Shown here: positions 26,028 to 35,542 of the stretch, piece after piece
Position numbering within the stretch: the stretch's first letter is position 1
Layout of the letters: the number at the start of each line of letters is the position of its first letter
Source: Actinomyces timonensis DSM 23838
GTDB lineage: Bacteria; Actinomycetota; Actinomycetes; Actinomycetales; Actinomycetaceae
Length of the DNA: 64,000 nucleotides
NCBI RefSeq assembly: GCF_000295095.1
Contig: NZ_JH806634.1
Coordinates: 508,679-572,678 of the forward strand
Direction: 5' to 3'
Notes under the pieces: model-generated
Told to the model about the DNA's origin: nothing
What the model saw: only the letters and a program-made list of their open reading frames with translations
The model's database searches: none
Translations under genes and position numbers: made by a program

Positions 26028-28832
26028 TCAGCCCTTCTTCGGCTTGGCGGGGGCCTCGCCGAGCTCGACGGCGGTGACGGCGACGGCGGGGGCTGGCTCG
26101 CCGTCGTCGCCCGCGCGCGGCTCCGCGACGGCCAGGGTCATCGGGCCCGTCACCTTCGCGGCCTCGATGAGGTCCGCGCGAACGGCCTCCACACTCGCCT
26201 CGGCCTCGGGGGCCACGGCCAGCGCGACGGACAGGATCGGCGTCTTCTGGCTCGTCTTGGCCTCCGACTTCACCTTGCGCAGCGCCGCCAGGGCCTCGCC
26301 GGCGCGTGCCACGAGGGCGGCATCGGCGCCGGCCGAGGCCTCGCGCAGCGGCGCGGCGGCCGGCCACTCGGCGCGGTGGACGCTGCCGGTGCGGTACCAG
26401 CTCCACACCTCCTCCGTGGCGAAGGGCAGGAAGGGGGCGAAGAGGCGCACGAAGGTGTCCACGGCGATGGACAGCGTCGTGCGGGCGCTCGTGACCGCCG
26501 CGGGATCGTGCGAGCCGGCCAGGTCATTGGCGCGGTCCTTGACGAGCTCGATGTAGTCGTCGCAGAAGGTCCAGAAGAAGGACTCGGCGGCCTCCAGGGC
26601 GCGGGCGTGCTCGAAGCCCTCGAAGGCGGTGGTCGCGGCGTCCACCACGTCCGCCAGGGCCGCCAGGACCGCGCGGTCGATCGGCTCGGTGACGGCGGCG
26701 GCGTCCAGGCTCGGCGCGGGGGCGGCCGCGAGGGTCGCCTCGTCGGCGTCCCAGGGCAGGCCCATGGACAGGGCGAACTTCGAGGCGTTGAGGACCTTGA
26801 TGGCCAGGCGGCGGCCGATCTTGATCTGCTGCTCCTCGAAGGCCGCGTCCAGGCCCAGGCGGGCCGAGGCCGCCCAGTAGCGCACCGCGTCCGCGCCGAA
26901 CTTCTCCAGCAGGCCCATGGGCGTCTCCGCGTTGCCCTTGGACTTGCTCATCTTCTTGTGGTCTGAGTCGAGGATCCACCCGGAGATGCCCGCGTGCCTC
27001 CAGGGCAGGGCGCCGAACTCCAGGTCCGCGCGCACCACCGAGGAGAACAGCCAGGTGCGGATGATGTCCTGGCCCTGGGGGCGCAGGTCCATCGGGTAGA
27101 CGCGGTTGAAGAGGTCCTCATCGGTCAGCCAGCCCGAGACCAGCTGGGGGGAGAGGGAGGAGGTCGCCCACGTGTCCATGATGTCGAGCTCGGCGGCGAA
27201 GCCTCCCGGCTGGTCCCGCTGGTCCTCGGTGTAGCCGGCCGGGACATCCGAGGAGGGGTCGATCGGCAGGTCCGCCTCCGGCGGCGTGAGGACCCGGGAG
27301 TAGTCGACCTCGCCGTCGTCGCCGATCGCGTACCAGACGGGGAAGGGAACGCCGAAGAAGCGCTGGCGGGAGATGAGCCAGTCGTTGTTGAGGCCCTTGA
27401 CCCAGTTCTCGTAGCGCACGCGCATGAAGTCGGGGTGGAAGTCGAGCTCGGCGCCGCGCTTCAGCAGCTCGTCGCGCAGGCCCGCCGACGTTGCCGGGTT
27501 CGTCCAGTCCTTGCCGCCGTTGCGCAGGTACCACTGGCGGGAGGTGACGATCTCCAGGGGCTTGTCCCCCTTCTCGAAGAAGTTCGTCTGGCGGGTGGTC
27601 TTCGTCGGCTCGCCGCGCATCTCGCCGGTGGCGGCCAGGGCGGACACGACCGCCTCCCGCGCGGAGTAGGTGGTCTTGCCGGCCATGGCGGCGTAGGCCT
27701 CGCGGCCGGCCGGCGTGGTGATCCAGTCGGGGGTCTCGGCCTCGATGCGCCCGTCCTTGCGCAGGATGGCGCGCAGCGGCAGGCCGAGGTCCCGCCACCA
27801 CTCGATATCCGTGGTGTCGCCGAAGGTGCAGCACATGGCGATGCCCGCGCCCTTGTCCTTCTCAGCGGCCGGGTGGGCGAGCACCGGGACCTCGACGCCG
27901 AAGACGGGGGAGGCCACGGTGGTGCCGAACAGCGGCTGGTAGCGCTCGTCGTCGGGGTGGGCGATGAGCGCCACGCAGGCGGCGAGCAGCTCGGGGCGCG
28001 TGGTCTCGATGCACACGTCCTGGGTGCCGGCCGGGCCGGTCTCGACGGAGGCGCCCGCGGCGGCGGCGCGCTCGGCGGCCTCGGCGTCGACGACGTGGAA
28101 GGCCAGGCGGTGGTAGAAGCCCGGGTACTCGCGCGACTCCAGCTCGGCCTGGGCGACGGCCGTCTGGAAGGTGACGTCCCACAGGCCCGGGGCGGCGGCC
28201 TGGTAGGCCTCGCCGCGCTCGAGGTTGCGCAGGAACGCGGCCTGGGCGACCTTGCGGGCGCGCTCGCCGATGGTCTGGTAGGTCTGCTTCCAGTCCACGC
28301 TCAGCCCGAGCTGGCGCCACAGGGCCTCGAACTGGGCCTCGTCGATGGTGGTCAGGCGCTCGCAGAGCTCGACGAAGTTGCGCCGGGAGATCGGCTTCTG
28401 GTCCCTGGCCTTGACGGACTTGCCCTCGCCGCCGGTCTGCGGGGGCTCGAAATCCGGGTCGTAGGGCAGGGAGGGGTCGCAGCGCACGCCGTAGTAGTTC
28501 TGGACGCGGCGCTCGGTGGGCAGGCCGTTGTCATCCCAGCCCATGGGGTAGAAGACGGCCTTGCCGCGCATCCGCTGGTAGCGGGCGAGCGTGTCCGTGT
28601 GCGTGTAGGAGAAGACGTGGCCCACGTGCAGCGAGCCCGACGCCGTCGGGGGAGGGGTGTCGATGGAGAAGACCTCGGGGCGCTCGGCGGAGCGGTCGAA
28701 GGCGTAGGTGCTCTCCTCCTCCCAGCGCGCTCCCCAGGCGGCCTCGAGGCCGTCGGCGCTCACCTTGGCCGGCACGCGCGGGCTGTGGAGCTGCGAGGGG
28801 ATGAAGCGGGACGAGTTGCTGGGCTGCGACAT
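26028..28832 (-). CDS. valS: Valine-tRNA ligase
   Basis: 934-residue class I synthetase. The HIGH motif is HVGH in SGSLHVGHVFSYTHTD, and KMSKS is KMSKSKGN in ILDSDHKKMSKSKGN. The editing (CP1) domain includes CIETTRPELLAACVAL. The zinc-dependent and coiled-coil C-terminal features are modest, as in the ValS form common in actinobacteria. It charges tRNA-Val and hydrolyses Thr-tRNA-Val. No T-box is visible in the short upstream region. The start is the ATG at 28832. Confidence 0.96.
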   Translation of the reverse strand: MSQPSNSSRFIPSQLHSPRVPAKVSADGLEAAWGARWEEESTYAFDRSAERPEVFSIDTPPPTASGSLHVGHVFSYTHTDTLARYQRMRGKAVFYPMGWDDNGLPTERRVQNYYGVRCDPSLPYDPDFEPPQTGGEGKSVKARDQKPISRRNFVELCERLTTIDEAQFEALWRQLGLSVDWKQTYQTIGERARKVAQAAFLRNLERGEAYQAAAPGLWDVTFQTAVAQAELESREYPGFYHRLAFHVVDAEAAERAAAAGASVETGPAGTQDVCIETTRPELLAACVALIAHPDDERYQPLFGTTVASPVFGVEVPVLAHPAAEKDKGAGIAMCCTFGDTTDIEWWRDLGLPLRAILRKDGRIEAETPDWITTPAGREAYAAMAGKTTYSAREAVVSALAATGEMRGEPTKTTRQTNFFEKGDKPLEIVTSRQWYLRNGGKDWTNPATSAGLRDELLKRGAELDFHPDFMRVRYENWVKGLNNDWLISRQRFFGVPFPVWYAIGDDGEVDYSRVLTPPEADLPIDPSSDVPAGYTEDQRDQPGGFAAELDIMDTWATSSLSPQLVSGWLTDEDLFNRVYPMDLRPQGQDIIRTWLFSSVVRADLEFGALPWRHAGISGWILDSDHKKMSKSKGNAETPMGLLEKFGADAVRYWAASARLGLDAAFEEQQIKIGRRLAIKVLNASKFALSMGLPWDADEATLAAAPAPSLDAAAVTEPIDRAVLAALADVVDAATTAFEGFEHARALEAAESFFWTFCDDYIELVKDRANDLAGSHDPAAVTSARTTLSIAVDTFVRLFAPFLPFATEEVWSWYRTGSVHRAEWPAAAPLREASAGADAALVARAGEALAALRKVKSEAKTSQKTPILSVALAVAPEAEASVEAVRADLIEAAKVTGPMTLAVAEPRAGDDGEPAPAVAVTAVELGEAPAKPKKG

Positions 28833-28926
28833 GCCGCTGATTCTGTCACGGCGCCGCCTCAGGGCTCCAAGCGGGTGCGCCGATGCGCCTGTGAGGTGGG
28901 CTACCGCTGACCCCGCGCCAAGATGA

Positions 28927-28945
28927 TAAGGTCAGGCGAGCCTGA
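28927..28945. promoter_or_regulatory. DtxR/IdeR-like iron box upstream of the ECF/ABC importer operon
   Basis: TAAGGTCAGGCGAGCCTGA fits TWAGGTTAGSCTWACCTWA at 15 of 19 positions and is itself a good dyad. It is 56 nt before the ATG at 29001, in the valS divergent region. A second dyad, TGAGA (28953-28957) / TCTCA (28963-28967), lies between box and gene and might bind another regulator. Confidence 0.7.
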
Positions 28946-29000
28946 ATCGAAATGAGATCGGTTCTCAAAATCTGCTGGATCCCCGGAAGGAGCGCCCATC

Positions 29001-29609
29001 ATGACGACATCCACTGCCCCGCGGGCCCACGGCATCACCGCGCCGCGCACCCTCGTCACCGTCGGGGTCTTCACGGCCCTCTACTTCTTCTTCATGTTCG
29101 CAGGCGGCATGCTCGGCATCTTCCATCCCGCCATGATGTTCGTCGGCGGCGTCATCTCCGCTGTTCTCAACGGCATCGTGTGCATGCTGATGGTCGCCAA
29201 GACCCGGGCGATGGGCGCCTACGCCATCCTCGGCGGCGTCGTGGGGCTCCTCATGGTGGCCACCGGGCACTACTGGGCCAGCGCCCTCATCGCCGTCGTC
29301 TTCGGCGCGATCGCGGATGCCATCACCCGCGCTGGCGGCTACACCCGCACCACCGCCAACGCCCTGGGCTACGCCATCTTCTCCCTGTGGGGCATCAGCC
29401 CCCTGCTCCCGCTGCTCCTCAACTCCGACGCCTACCTCGCCGATCTCAGCGATCAGATGGGGGCCGACTACGCCCAGTCCTTCGAGCGCGTCTTCACACT
29501 GCCCGTCATCGGGGTGTGGATGGTGGTCTCCTTCATCCTCTCCTACGGCGCGGCCGTCCTGGGCATGAGGATCCTGCGCCGCCACTTCGAACGGGCCGGT
29601 GTGGCATGA
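29001..29609 (+). CDS. MptD-family ECF transporter S component
   Basis: 202 residues with about six membrane segments. ALYFFFMFAGGMLGIFHPAMMF and VGGVISAVLNGIVCMLMVAK fit the Trep_Strep/MptD group of substrate-specific ECF subunits. The ATG is behind GGAAGGAG. It is the first gene of the operon controlled by the iron box at 28927. S components give substrate identity to an ECF transporter. The MptD family has been linked to siderophore or haem uptake modules, so an iron-containing ligand is likely. Confidence 0.85.
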   Translation: MTTSTAPRAHGITAPRTLVTVGVFTALYFFFMFAGGMLGIFHPAMMFVGGVISAVLNGIVCMLMVAKTRAMGAYAILGGVVGLLMVATGHYWASALIAVVFGAIADAITRAGGYTRTTANALGYAIFSLWGISPLLPLLLNSDAYLADLSDQMGADYAQSFERVFTLPVIGVWMVVSFILSYGAAVLGMRILRRHFERAGVA

Positions 29610-29637
29610 GCTCCCCGAGCCGGGATCGGGGCGGGCG

Positions 29638-30417
29638 ATGAGCGCGGCGGCGACGGCGATCACGGCAGCGGGCCCCGCGCGCCCGGCTGGCCGGGGCGCC
29701 CTGCTCCCCGTGGCGGCCGCGGCGCGCCTGCGAGCCGACCCCCGCAGCTCCTTCCTCCTGCTGCTGGCCGTCAACATCGTCACCATGGGGCGGACCACCG
29801 GGGCGCTCATGTGGCTGGCCGCGGGAGTGGTCCTCGTCCTGCTCGCCGTCGACGTCCACATGCGGGCCGCCCTCACCCTCGCGGCCATCATGGCCGCCTC
29901 CGCGCTGGTCCTCGCGCTGCCGGCGCTATGGCCGAGCGGCCTGGCCGCGGCCCTCGGCGTCATCTTCTACTGGACCGGGCGCTTCGCCATCTCGCTGAGC
30001 GCCGGGGCATGGTTCATCGCCACCACGCCGGTGAGCCGCCTCCTCGCGGCCATGACCGCCATCCACATGCCCCGCATCCTCATCATCCCGATGTCCGTCC
30101 TCTTCCGCTTCCTCCCCGTCGCCATCGATGAGACCCGAGGCGTCCTGGAGGCCATGGCCCTGCGCGGCTACACCCGCTCCTACCTGTGGCGACACCCCCT
30201 GGCCGCCATCGAGAAGCTCGTCGTCCCCGTCCTGGCCGCCTCCGCGCGCATCGCCGACGAGCTGTCCGCCGCCGCCCTCATCCGCGGGCTGGGGGTGAGC
30301 GCCCGGCCAACCGTCGTCACCGAGACACGCTTCCGGGCCATCGACGCGGTCCTCGTGGCCACCGCTGCCGCCCTCATCGGCCTGAGCATCGCTAGGAGCC
30401 TCCTGCCATGGGTATGA
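29638..30417 (+). CDS. ECF transporter T component
   Basis: 259 residues with about five or six hydrophobic segments. Coupling-helix motifs are AMALRGYTRSYLW and LIRGLG, the two Arg-containing signatures of EcfT that contact the ATPases. The ATG at 29638 is preceded by GGATCGGGG. It links the S component to the fused ATPase encoded next, whose start overlaps this stop. Confidence 0.85.
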   Translation: MSAAATAITAAGPARPAGRGALLPVAAAARLRADPRSSFLLLLAVNIVTMGRTTGALMWLAAGVVLVLLAVDVHMRAALTLAAIMAASALVLALPALWPSGLAAALGVIFYWTGRFAISLSAGAWFIATTPVSRLLAAMTAIHMPRILIIPMSVLFRFLPVAIDETRGVLEAMALRGYTRSYLWRHPLAAIEKLVVPVLAASARIADELSAAALIRGLGVSARPTVVTETRFRAIDAVLVATAAALIGLSIARSLLPWV

Positions 30418-31856
30418 CCAGCATGAGCGGGTCCGTGACCCTGAGAGACGTCGACTACGCCTACCCCTCCGGGCAGGAGGTGCTCAGCGGCATCACCCTC
30501 GAGCCCGCCGAGGGGGCGCTGACCCTCGTCTGCGGCGCCTCGGGCTGCGGGAAATCCACCCTCATCCGCCTCCTCAACGGGCTCATCCCGCATTTCCACC
30601 ACGGAGAGCGCACCGGCCACGTGCTCATCGACGGCGAGGAGGTCGCCTCCACCCCCATCGGCCAGATGGGCCTGCGCACCGCGACGGTCTTCCAGAACCC
30701 GGCCACGCAGTTCTTCACCACCACCGTGGCCGACGAGCTCGCCTTCGCCCCCCAGAACTACCGGGTGGGCGCGGACGAGATCCGCCGTCGTCGGGGCGAG
30801 GCGCTCGCCGACCTCGGCATCGAGGACCTGGCCGACTGGGGCCTGCGAGGCCTGTCCGGGGGCCAGCTCCAGAAGGTCGCCTGCGCCCAGGCCCTCGCGC
30901 AGCACGCCCCCGTCATCCTCTTCGACGAGCCCACCTCCAACCTCGACCCGGAGGCCATCGACTCCATCCGCGAGGTCATCGCCCGCCTCAAGGAGCGCGG
31001 CCGCACCATCATCGTCGCCGAGCACCGCGTCCACTTCCTGCGCGGCCTCGTTGACGAGGCCGTCATCATCATCGACGGGCGGATCACCGCGCGGATGAGA
31101 GGGGAGGATCTCTTCGCCATGGACGACGCCGAGCGGCGCCGCCTCGGCCTGCGCAGCCTCGCCCGCCCCGACCTGCCCGAGCTCACGAGCGCGGGCGAGC
31201 CCCTGGAGATCATCGACGTCCCCGCCATCCGCCCCCGCCGCCCAGATCCGGGAGCGCCGGGCGCGCTGGGTGAGCCGGGGCCGGGCCCCGACGGCGAAGG
31301 CCTCGTCATCGAGGACATGGTGGTTGAACGCGGCGGGCGCGTCATCCTCGACCTGGAGCGGCTCGCCTTCCCTACAGGCGCCGTCACCGGGATCGTGGGC
31401 GCCAACGGCATCGGCAAGACCACCCTGGTGCGCGCCATCTGCCGCCTCCAGCGCTGCCACCGGGACGTCCGCGTCACCCTCGACGGCGCCCCGCTGGCCC
31501 GCGGCCAGGCCTTCCTCGTCATGCAGGACGTCCACCGCCAGCTCTTCGCGGAATCAGTCGCCGACGAGGCCAGCGCGCCCCAGCTCGAGCGCCTCGACCT
31601 GGCCGGGCTGGCCGAGCGCCACCCCCTGTCCCTGTCCGGCGGGCAGAAGCAGCGCCTCGTCATCGCCACCGCTATCGACCAGGAGGCCCGCGTCATCATC
31701 TTCGACGAGCCCACCTCCGGCGTCGACTACCGGCACCTGGTGTCGATCGCCGCCGAGCTGCGCGCGCTCGCGGACGAGGGGCGCGTCGTCATCGTCGTCA
31801 GCCACGACGCCGAGTTCCTCGCCGAGTGCGCCGACCGGATCATCCGGCTCGTCTGA
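30408..31856 (+). CDS. Fused dual-ATPase ECF component (EcfA-EcfA')
   Basis: 482 residues with two complete nucleotide-binding domains. The first has GASGCGKST, LSGGQLQK and LFDEPTSNLD; the second has GANGIGKTT, LSGGQKQR and FDEPTSGVD. Both H-loops follow (AEHRV; VSHDAE). One polypeptide therefore replaces the usual EcfA/EcfA' pair. The start is 30408 or the ATG at 30414, which gives ATGA with the EcfT stop. It energises the ECF module. Confidence 0.88.
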   Translation: MGMTSMSGSVTLRDVDYAYPSGQEVLSGITLEPAEGALTLVCGASGCGKSTLIRLLNGLIPHFHHGERTGHVLIDGEEVASTPIGQMGLRTATVFQNPATQFFTTTVADELAFAPQNYRVGADEIRRRRGEALADLGIEDLADWGLRGLSGGQLQKVACAQALAQHAPVILFDEPTSNLDPEAIDSIREVIARLKERGRTIIVAEHRVHFLRGLVDEAVIIIDGRITARMRGEDLFAMDDAERRRLGLRSLARPDLPELTSAGEPLEIIDVPAIRPRRPDPGAPGALGEPGPGPDGEGLVIEDMVVERGGRVILDLERLAFPTGAVTGIVGANGIGKTTLVRAICRLQRCHRDVRVTLDGAPLARGQAFLVMQDVHRQLFAESVADEASAPQLERLDLAGLAERHPLSLSGGQKQRLVIATAIDQEARVIIFDEPTSGVDYRHLVSIAAELRALADEGRVVIVVSHDAEFLAECADRIIRLV

Positions 31857-31933
31857 CCGAGACCATTCCAGCCCCGCCCCTGACCAGCCCCGCCCTGCCA
31901 CCACCGCCCGACGATCCCCACGGGAGCCAGACC

Positions 31934-33775
31934 ATGACAGCGCCGACAGCACCACCGACCGCGAGCCCGACCACCCGCGGGACTCCCGCCCTCAGTGTCT
32001 CCGACCTCATCGCGCCGGCCCGCGGCGCCATGATCGTCTCCGCGATCCTCACCGCCCTCGGTGCCGTCCTCGTCGTCGTGCCCTTCGCCGCCCTGCACCG
32101 CATGGCCGCCCTCTGGCTCGGCGAGTCCAGCGCCACCGGCTGGGCGAGCAGGCCATGGGCCTGGGCCATCATCGCCGTCGTCAGCCTGGCCGTCTCCCAG
32201 ATGCTCTACCTGTCGGGCATCGGCCTGACCCACCTCGCCGAGGCGAACCTGCGCCACACCCTGCGCCTCAAGGCCGTGGACGCCCTGTCCCACATGCCGC
32301 TCGGCCGCGTGGCCCTCACCCCGCGCGGCGCCATCCGCAAAATGGTCTGCGACGACACCTCCGCGATCCACACCCTCGTCGCCCACCTGCCCGGTGACGC
32401 CACCAACGCCGTCGTCGCCGCCGTCGCCGGCCTGGGCTACCTCGCCTGGGTCGACTGGCGGCTCACGCTCTCCCTCGTCGGCGCCTGGGGAGGACTCTTC
32501 ACCATCGTGCTCGCCGTCGGGATGCGAGGACTGGGCGGGATCATGGGGCGATTCAGCGCCGCCCAGACGGGGCTCGCCGCCGCCACCGTCGAGATGCTCG
32601 AGGGCATCAAGGAGATCAAGGGCTTCCAGGCCGCCGAGGCCACCCGCACCCGCTTCGACGCCGCTCGCGGCGAGTTCTCGGAGATCTCCTTCGAGTGGAC
32701 CCGGGCCTCAGGGCGGGCCATGAGCCTCATGAGCGCGCTGCTCCGGCCAGCCACCGTCGCGGCGATGCTGGCGCCGCTCGCGGTGCTGTTCACCTCCCAG
32801 GGATGGACGCCGCTGTCCGCCACCCTGCCCTTCTTCCTCCTCGCGCCCGGGCTGCCCGAGGGCATGCTCACCATGGCGGGGCTCATGCAGCACCTCTACG
32901 AGTCGAGGCAGGCCGCGCGCTCCACGGCCGACCTGCTCAGCGAGGAGCCCATGGAGCAGGGGGAGCACGCCGAGGGGCCGGGCCCCGCCCCCGGGAGGGT
33001 CGAGGCGCGCGACGTCGTCTTCTCCTACACCGAGGGCGCGCCCGTGCTGCGCGGGGTCTCGTTCACCGCCGAGCCCGGGACCGTCACCGCGCTCGTCGGC
33101 CCCTCGGGCGGGGGCAAGTCCACACTGGCCCGCCTCATCGCCCGCTTCCACGACGTCGATAGCGGCCAGATGCTCATCTCCGGCCTCGACGCGCGCGACA
33201 CCCGCTTCTCCTGGCTGGGCTCGCAGGTGGCGATCGTCCTGCAGGACGTCGACCTCACCCACGACTCCGTCCACGACAACATCGCCCTCGGGCGCCCTGG
33301 CGCCAGCCGGGCCGAGGTGGAGGAGGCCGCCCGCGCCGCCTGCATCCACGAGCGCATCACGCGCCTGCCCCACGGCTATGACACGGTGCTCGGCGAGGAG
33401 GGCGGCCACCTCTCCGGGGGAGAGAAGCAGCGGATCACCCTGGCCCGCGCCTACCTCCAGGACGCCCCCATCCTCGTCCTCGACGAGGCCACCGCCCAGG
33501 CGGATCCCGCCTCCGAGCGGGATATCCACCGCGCCCTGTCCCGCCTGGCGGCCGGGCGGACCGTCATCACCATCGCCCACCGCCTGTCCACCATCCGCGA
33601 CGCCGACCAGATCCTCGTCGTCGACCGCGGGCGGATCATCGAGCGCGGGAGGCACGAGGAGCTGCTCGCCGCGGGGGGCCGTTACGCCTCCCTGTGGCGC
33701 TCCCAGCACGACGGCGGCGACGGCCGTGACGACAGCGATGACCCTGACAGCTGCGGCGACGAGGACGGTGAATGA
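31934..33775 (+). CDS. ABC exporter-fold half transporter, IrtA/YbtP-like
   Basis: 613 residues: six membrane helices (about residues 30-310), then an ATPase with GPSGGGKST, LSGGEKQRI and LVLDEATAQADP. The C-terminus is an Asp/Gly-rich tail of ~25 residues. The ATG at 31934 is behind GGGAG; a longer frame from 31826 adds a Pro-rich stretch. Exporter-fold heterodimers of this sort import siderophores in IrtAB and YbtPQ. It lacks the siderophore-interacting N-terminal domain of mycobacterial IrtA. Paired with the next gene (4-nt overlap). Confidence 0.85.
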   Translation: MTAPTAPPTASPTTRGTPALSVSDLIAPARGAMIVSAILTALGAVLVVVPFAALHRMAALWLGESSATGWASRPWAWAIIAVVSLAVSQMLYLSGIGLTHLAEANLRHTLRLKAVDALSHMPLGRVALTPRGAIRKMVCDDTSAIHTLVAHLPGDATNAVVAAVAGLGYLAWVDWRLTLSLVGAWGGLFTIVLAVGMRGLGGIMGRFSAAQTGLAAATVEMLEGIKEIKGFQAAEATRTRFDAARGEFSEISFEWTRASGRAMSLMSALLRPATVAAMLAPLAVLFTSQGWTPLSATLPFFLLAPGLPEGMLTMAGLMQHLYESRQAARSTADLLSEEPMEQGEHAEGPGPAPGRVEARDVVFSYTEGAPVLRGVSFTAEPGTVTALVGPSGGGKSTLARLIARFHDVDSGQMLISGLDARDTRFSWLGSQVAIVLQDVDLTHDSVHDNIALGRPGASRAEVEEAARAACIHERITRLPHGYDTVLGEEGGHLSGGEKQRITLARAYLQDAPILVLDEATAQADPASERDIHRALSRLAAGRTVITIAHRLSTIRDADQILVVDRGRIIERGRHEELLAAGGRYASLWRSQHDGGDGRDDSDDPDSCGDEDGE

Positions 33776-35517
33776 GCATGTGGAAACTACTGCTGAGACT
33801 GGTCGACCCGCGCCAGATGAAGGCGATCACCGCCTGGTTCGTCGCCTCCTCGGTGCTCCAGGGGCTCACCCTGGGCGCCCTCATCCCGTTCCTTCGGGCC
33901 CTCTACTCCCGATCCGATGCCGTGGGCGCCTGGATGGCCGTCCTCATCGTGGGAGGGGCGGGCGTCGTCGCCGTCGACATGATCGCCCAGACCCGCTCCT
34001 ACCGGGTCAGCGTCTATGAGATCTGCGACACGATGATCAGCCGCGTCGCCGAGCACGTCCTCGCCCTGCCGCTGGGCTGGTTCTCCGCCGCCCGCCAGGC
34101 GGCCGTGGTCAACGCGACCTCCAAGGAGGTCAACACGCTGTCGCACGTGGCCTCCATGGTCATCCCCAACCTGTGCAACGCCTTCATCGTCCCGCTGGTC
34201 ATGATCGTCGTCGTCGCCGCCGTCGATTGGCAGCTGGCCCTCATCATGGCTCTCACCATCGTGCCGCTGCTCCTCATCTGGCGGCGCATGAGGGTGGCCA
34301 CCACGCGCGCCAATGAGATCGAGGACGCCGCTGCCGCCGTCGCCGCGGGCAGGCTCATCGAGTTCGCCCGCCTCCAGCCCGTGCTGCGCGCCTCGGGGCT
34401 GGTCGAGCGCGGCTGGGAGCCGGTGAGGGCGGCCCTCGAGGAGGACGCCGAGGCCACCCTGGAGGGCCTGCGCGTCAAGGGGCGCCCGGGCCAGGCCTTC
34501 AACCTCGTGGCCAACGCCTCCTTCGCCCTCATCATGGCCGTGGGCCTGGCGGCGGTGGGCGGGCACCGCCTCGACGTCGTCGCCTACCTCGCGATCATGG
34601 CCGTCACCGCCCGGATGCTCATGCCGTTGACCAAGGCCGCCATGTACTCCACTGAGGCGGACAACTCCATCGTCGCGCTGCGGGCGATGAACGCGATCCT
34701 CGCCGCCCAGCCCCTGCCCGATCCCGCCCCCGGGCAGGAGGCCGCGGCCCAGGGGACCGGCATCGAGCTGGAGGACGTCGGCTTCTCCTACGAACAGGGG
34801 CGCACCGTGCTCGGCGGCGTCAGCCTCTCCGCGCCAGCCGGGCGGGTCACCGCGCTGGTCGGGCCCTCGGGGGCGGGAAAGTCCACTGTGCTGCGCCTGG
34901 CCGCCCGCTTCTGGGACGCGGACAGCGGAGCCGTGCGGATCGGCGGCGCCGACGTGCGGGACCTCGGGACCACGGCCGTCATGGGCATGACCTCCATGGT
35001 CTTCCAGGATGTCTACCTCTTCGACACCACGATCCGCGAGAACCTGCGCGTGGCCAGGCCGGACGCGACAGATGCGGAGCTGGAGCGGGCCGCCGAGCGC
35101 GCCAGGCTCACCGCCGTCATCGACTCACTCCCCGACGGGTGGGAGACACGGGTCGGCCCCGCGGGCACGAGCCTGTCCGGCGGGGAGAGGCAGCGGGTTG
35201 CCATCGCCCGCGCCTTCCTCAAGGACGCGCCGATCCTCCTCCTCGATGAGGTCACCTCCGCGCTGGACGGTGAGAACGAGTCCGCGATCGCGGAGGTCGT
35301 GCGCGAGCTGTCGGCCGGGCGCACGGTCCTGGTGGTCGCCCACCGGATCTCGACGATCCAGCGTGCCGACGAGGTTGTCTTCCTCGCGCCTGGGCCGGGC
35401 GGCGCCCGGGTCGCCCAGTGCGGAGCGCCTGAGGAGCTGGGGCGGGTGGACGGCCCCTACCGCGAGTTCCTGCGCGCAGCGGAGGACTCCTCGCGCTGGC
35501 GCCTGGCGGGCCAGTGA
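33772..35517 (+). CDS. ABC exporter-fold half transporter, IrtB/YbtQ-like
   Basis: 581 residues with the same domain order: membrane part to about residue 310, then GPSGAGKST, LSGGERQRV and LLLDEVTSALD. The start is the ATG overlapping the previous stop. Together the two should form a heterodimer. The fact that it follows ECF S, T and A-A genes under an iron box makes an iron-siderophore or haem import role likely. The equibactin locus of Streptococcus equi has a comparable mix of ECF and YbtPQ-like genes (from memory). Confidence 0.85.
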   Translation: MSMWKLLLRLVDPRQMKAITAWFVASSVLQGLTLGALIPFLRALYSRSDAVGAWMAVLIVGGAGVVAVDMIAQTRSYRVSVYEICDTMISRVAEHVLALPLGWFSAARQAAVVNATSKEVNTLSHVASMVIPNLCNAFIVPLVMIVVVAAVDWQLALIMALTIVPLLLIWRRMRVATTRANEIEDAAAAVAAGRLIEFARLQPVLRASGLVERGWEPVRAALEEDAEATLEGLRVKGRPGQAFNLVANASFALIMAVGLAAVGGHRLDVVAYLAIMAVTARMLMPLTKAAMYSTEADNSIVALRAMNAILAAQPLPDPAPGQEAAAQGTGIELEDVGFSYEQGRTVLGGVSLSAPAGRVTALVGPSGAGKSTVLRLAARFWDADSGAVRIGGADVRDLGTTAVMGMTSMVFQDVYLFDTTIRENLRVARPDATDAELERAAERARLTAVIDSLPDGWETRVGPAGTSLSGGERQRVAIARAFLKDAPILLLDEVTSALDGENESAIAEVVRELSAGRTVLVVAHRISTIQRADEVVFLAPGPGGARVAQCGAPEELGRVDGPYREFLRAAEDSSRWRLAGQ

Positions 35518-35542
35518 GATCCGGTCCCCTTGGCGATCGGGC

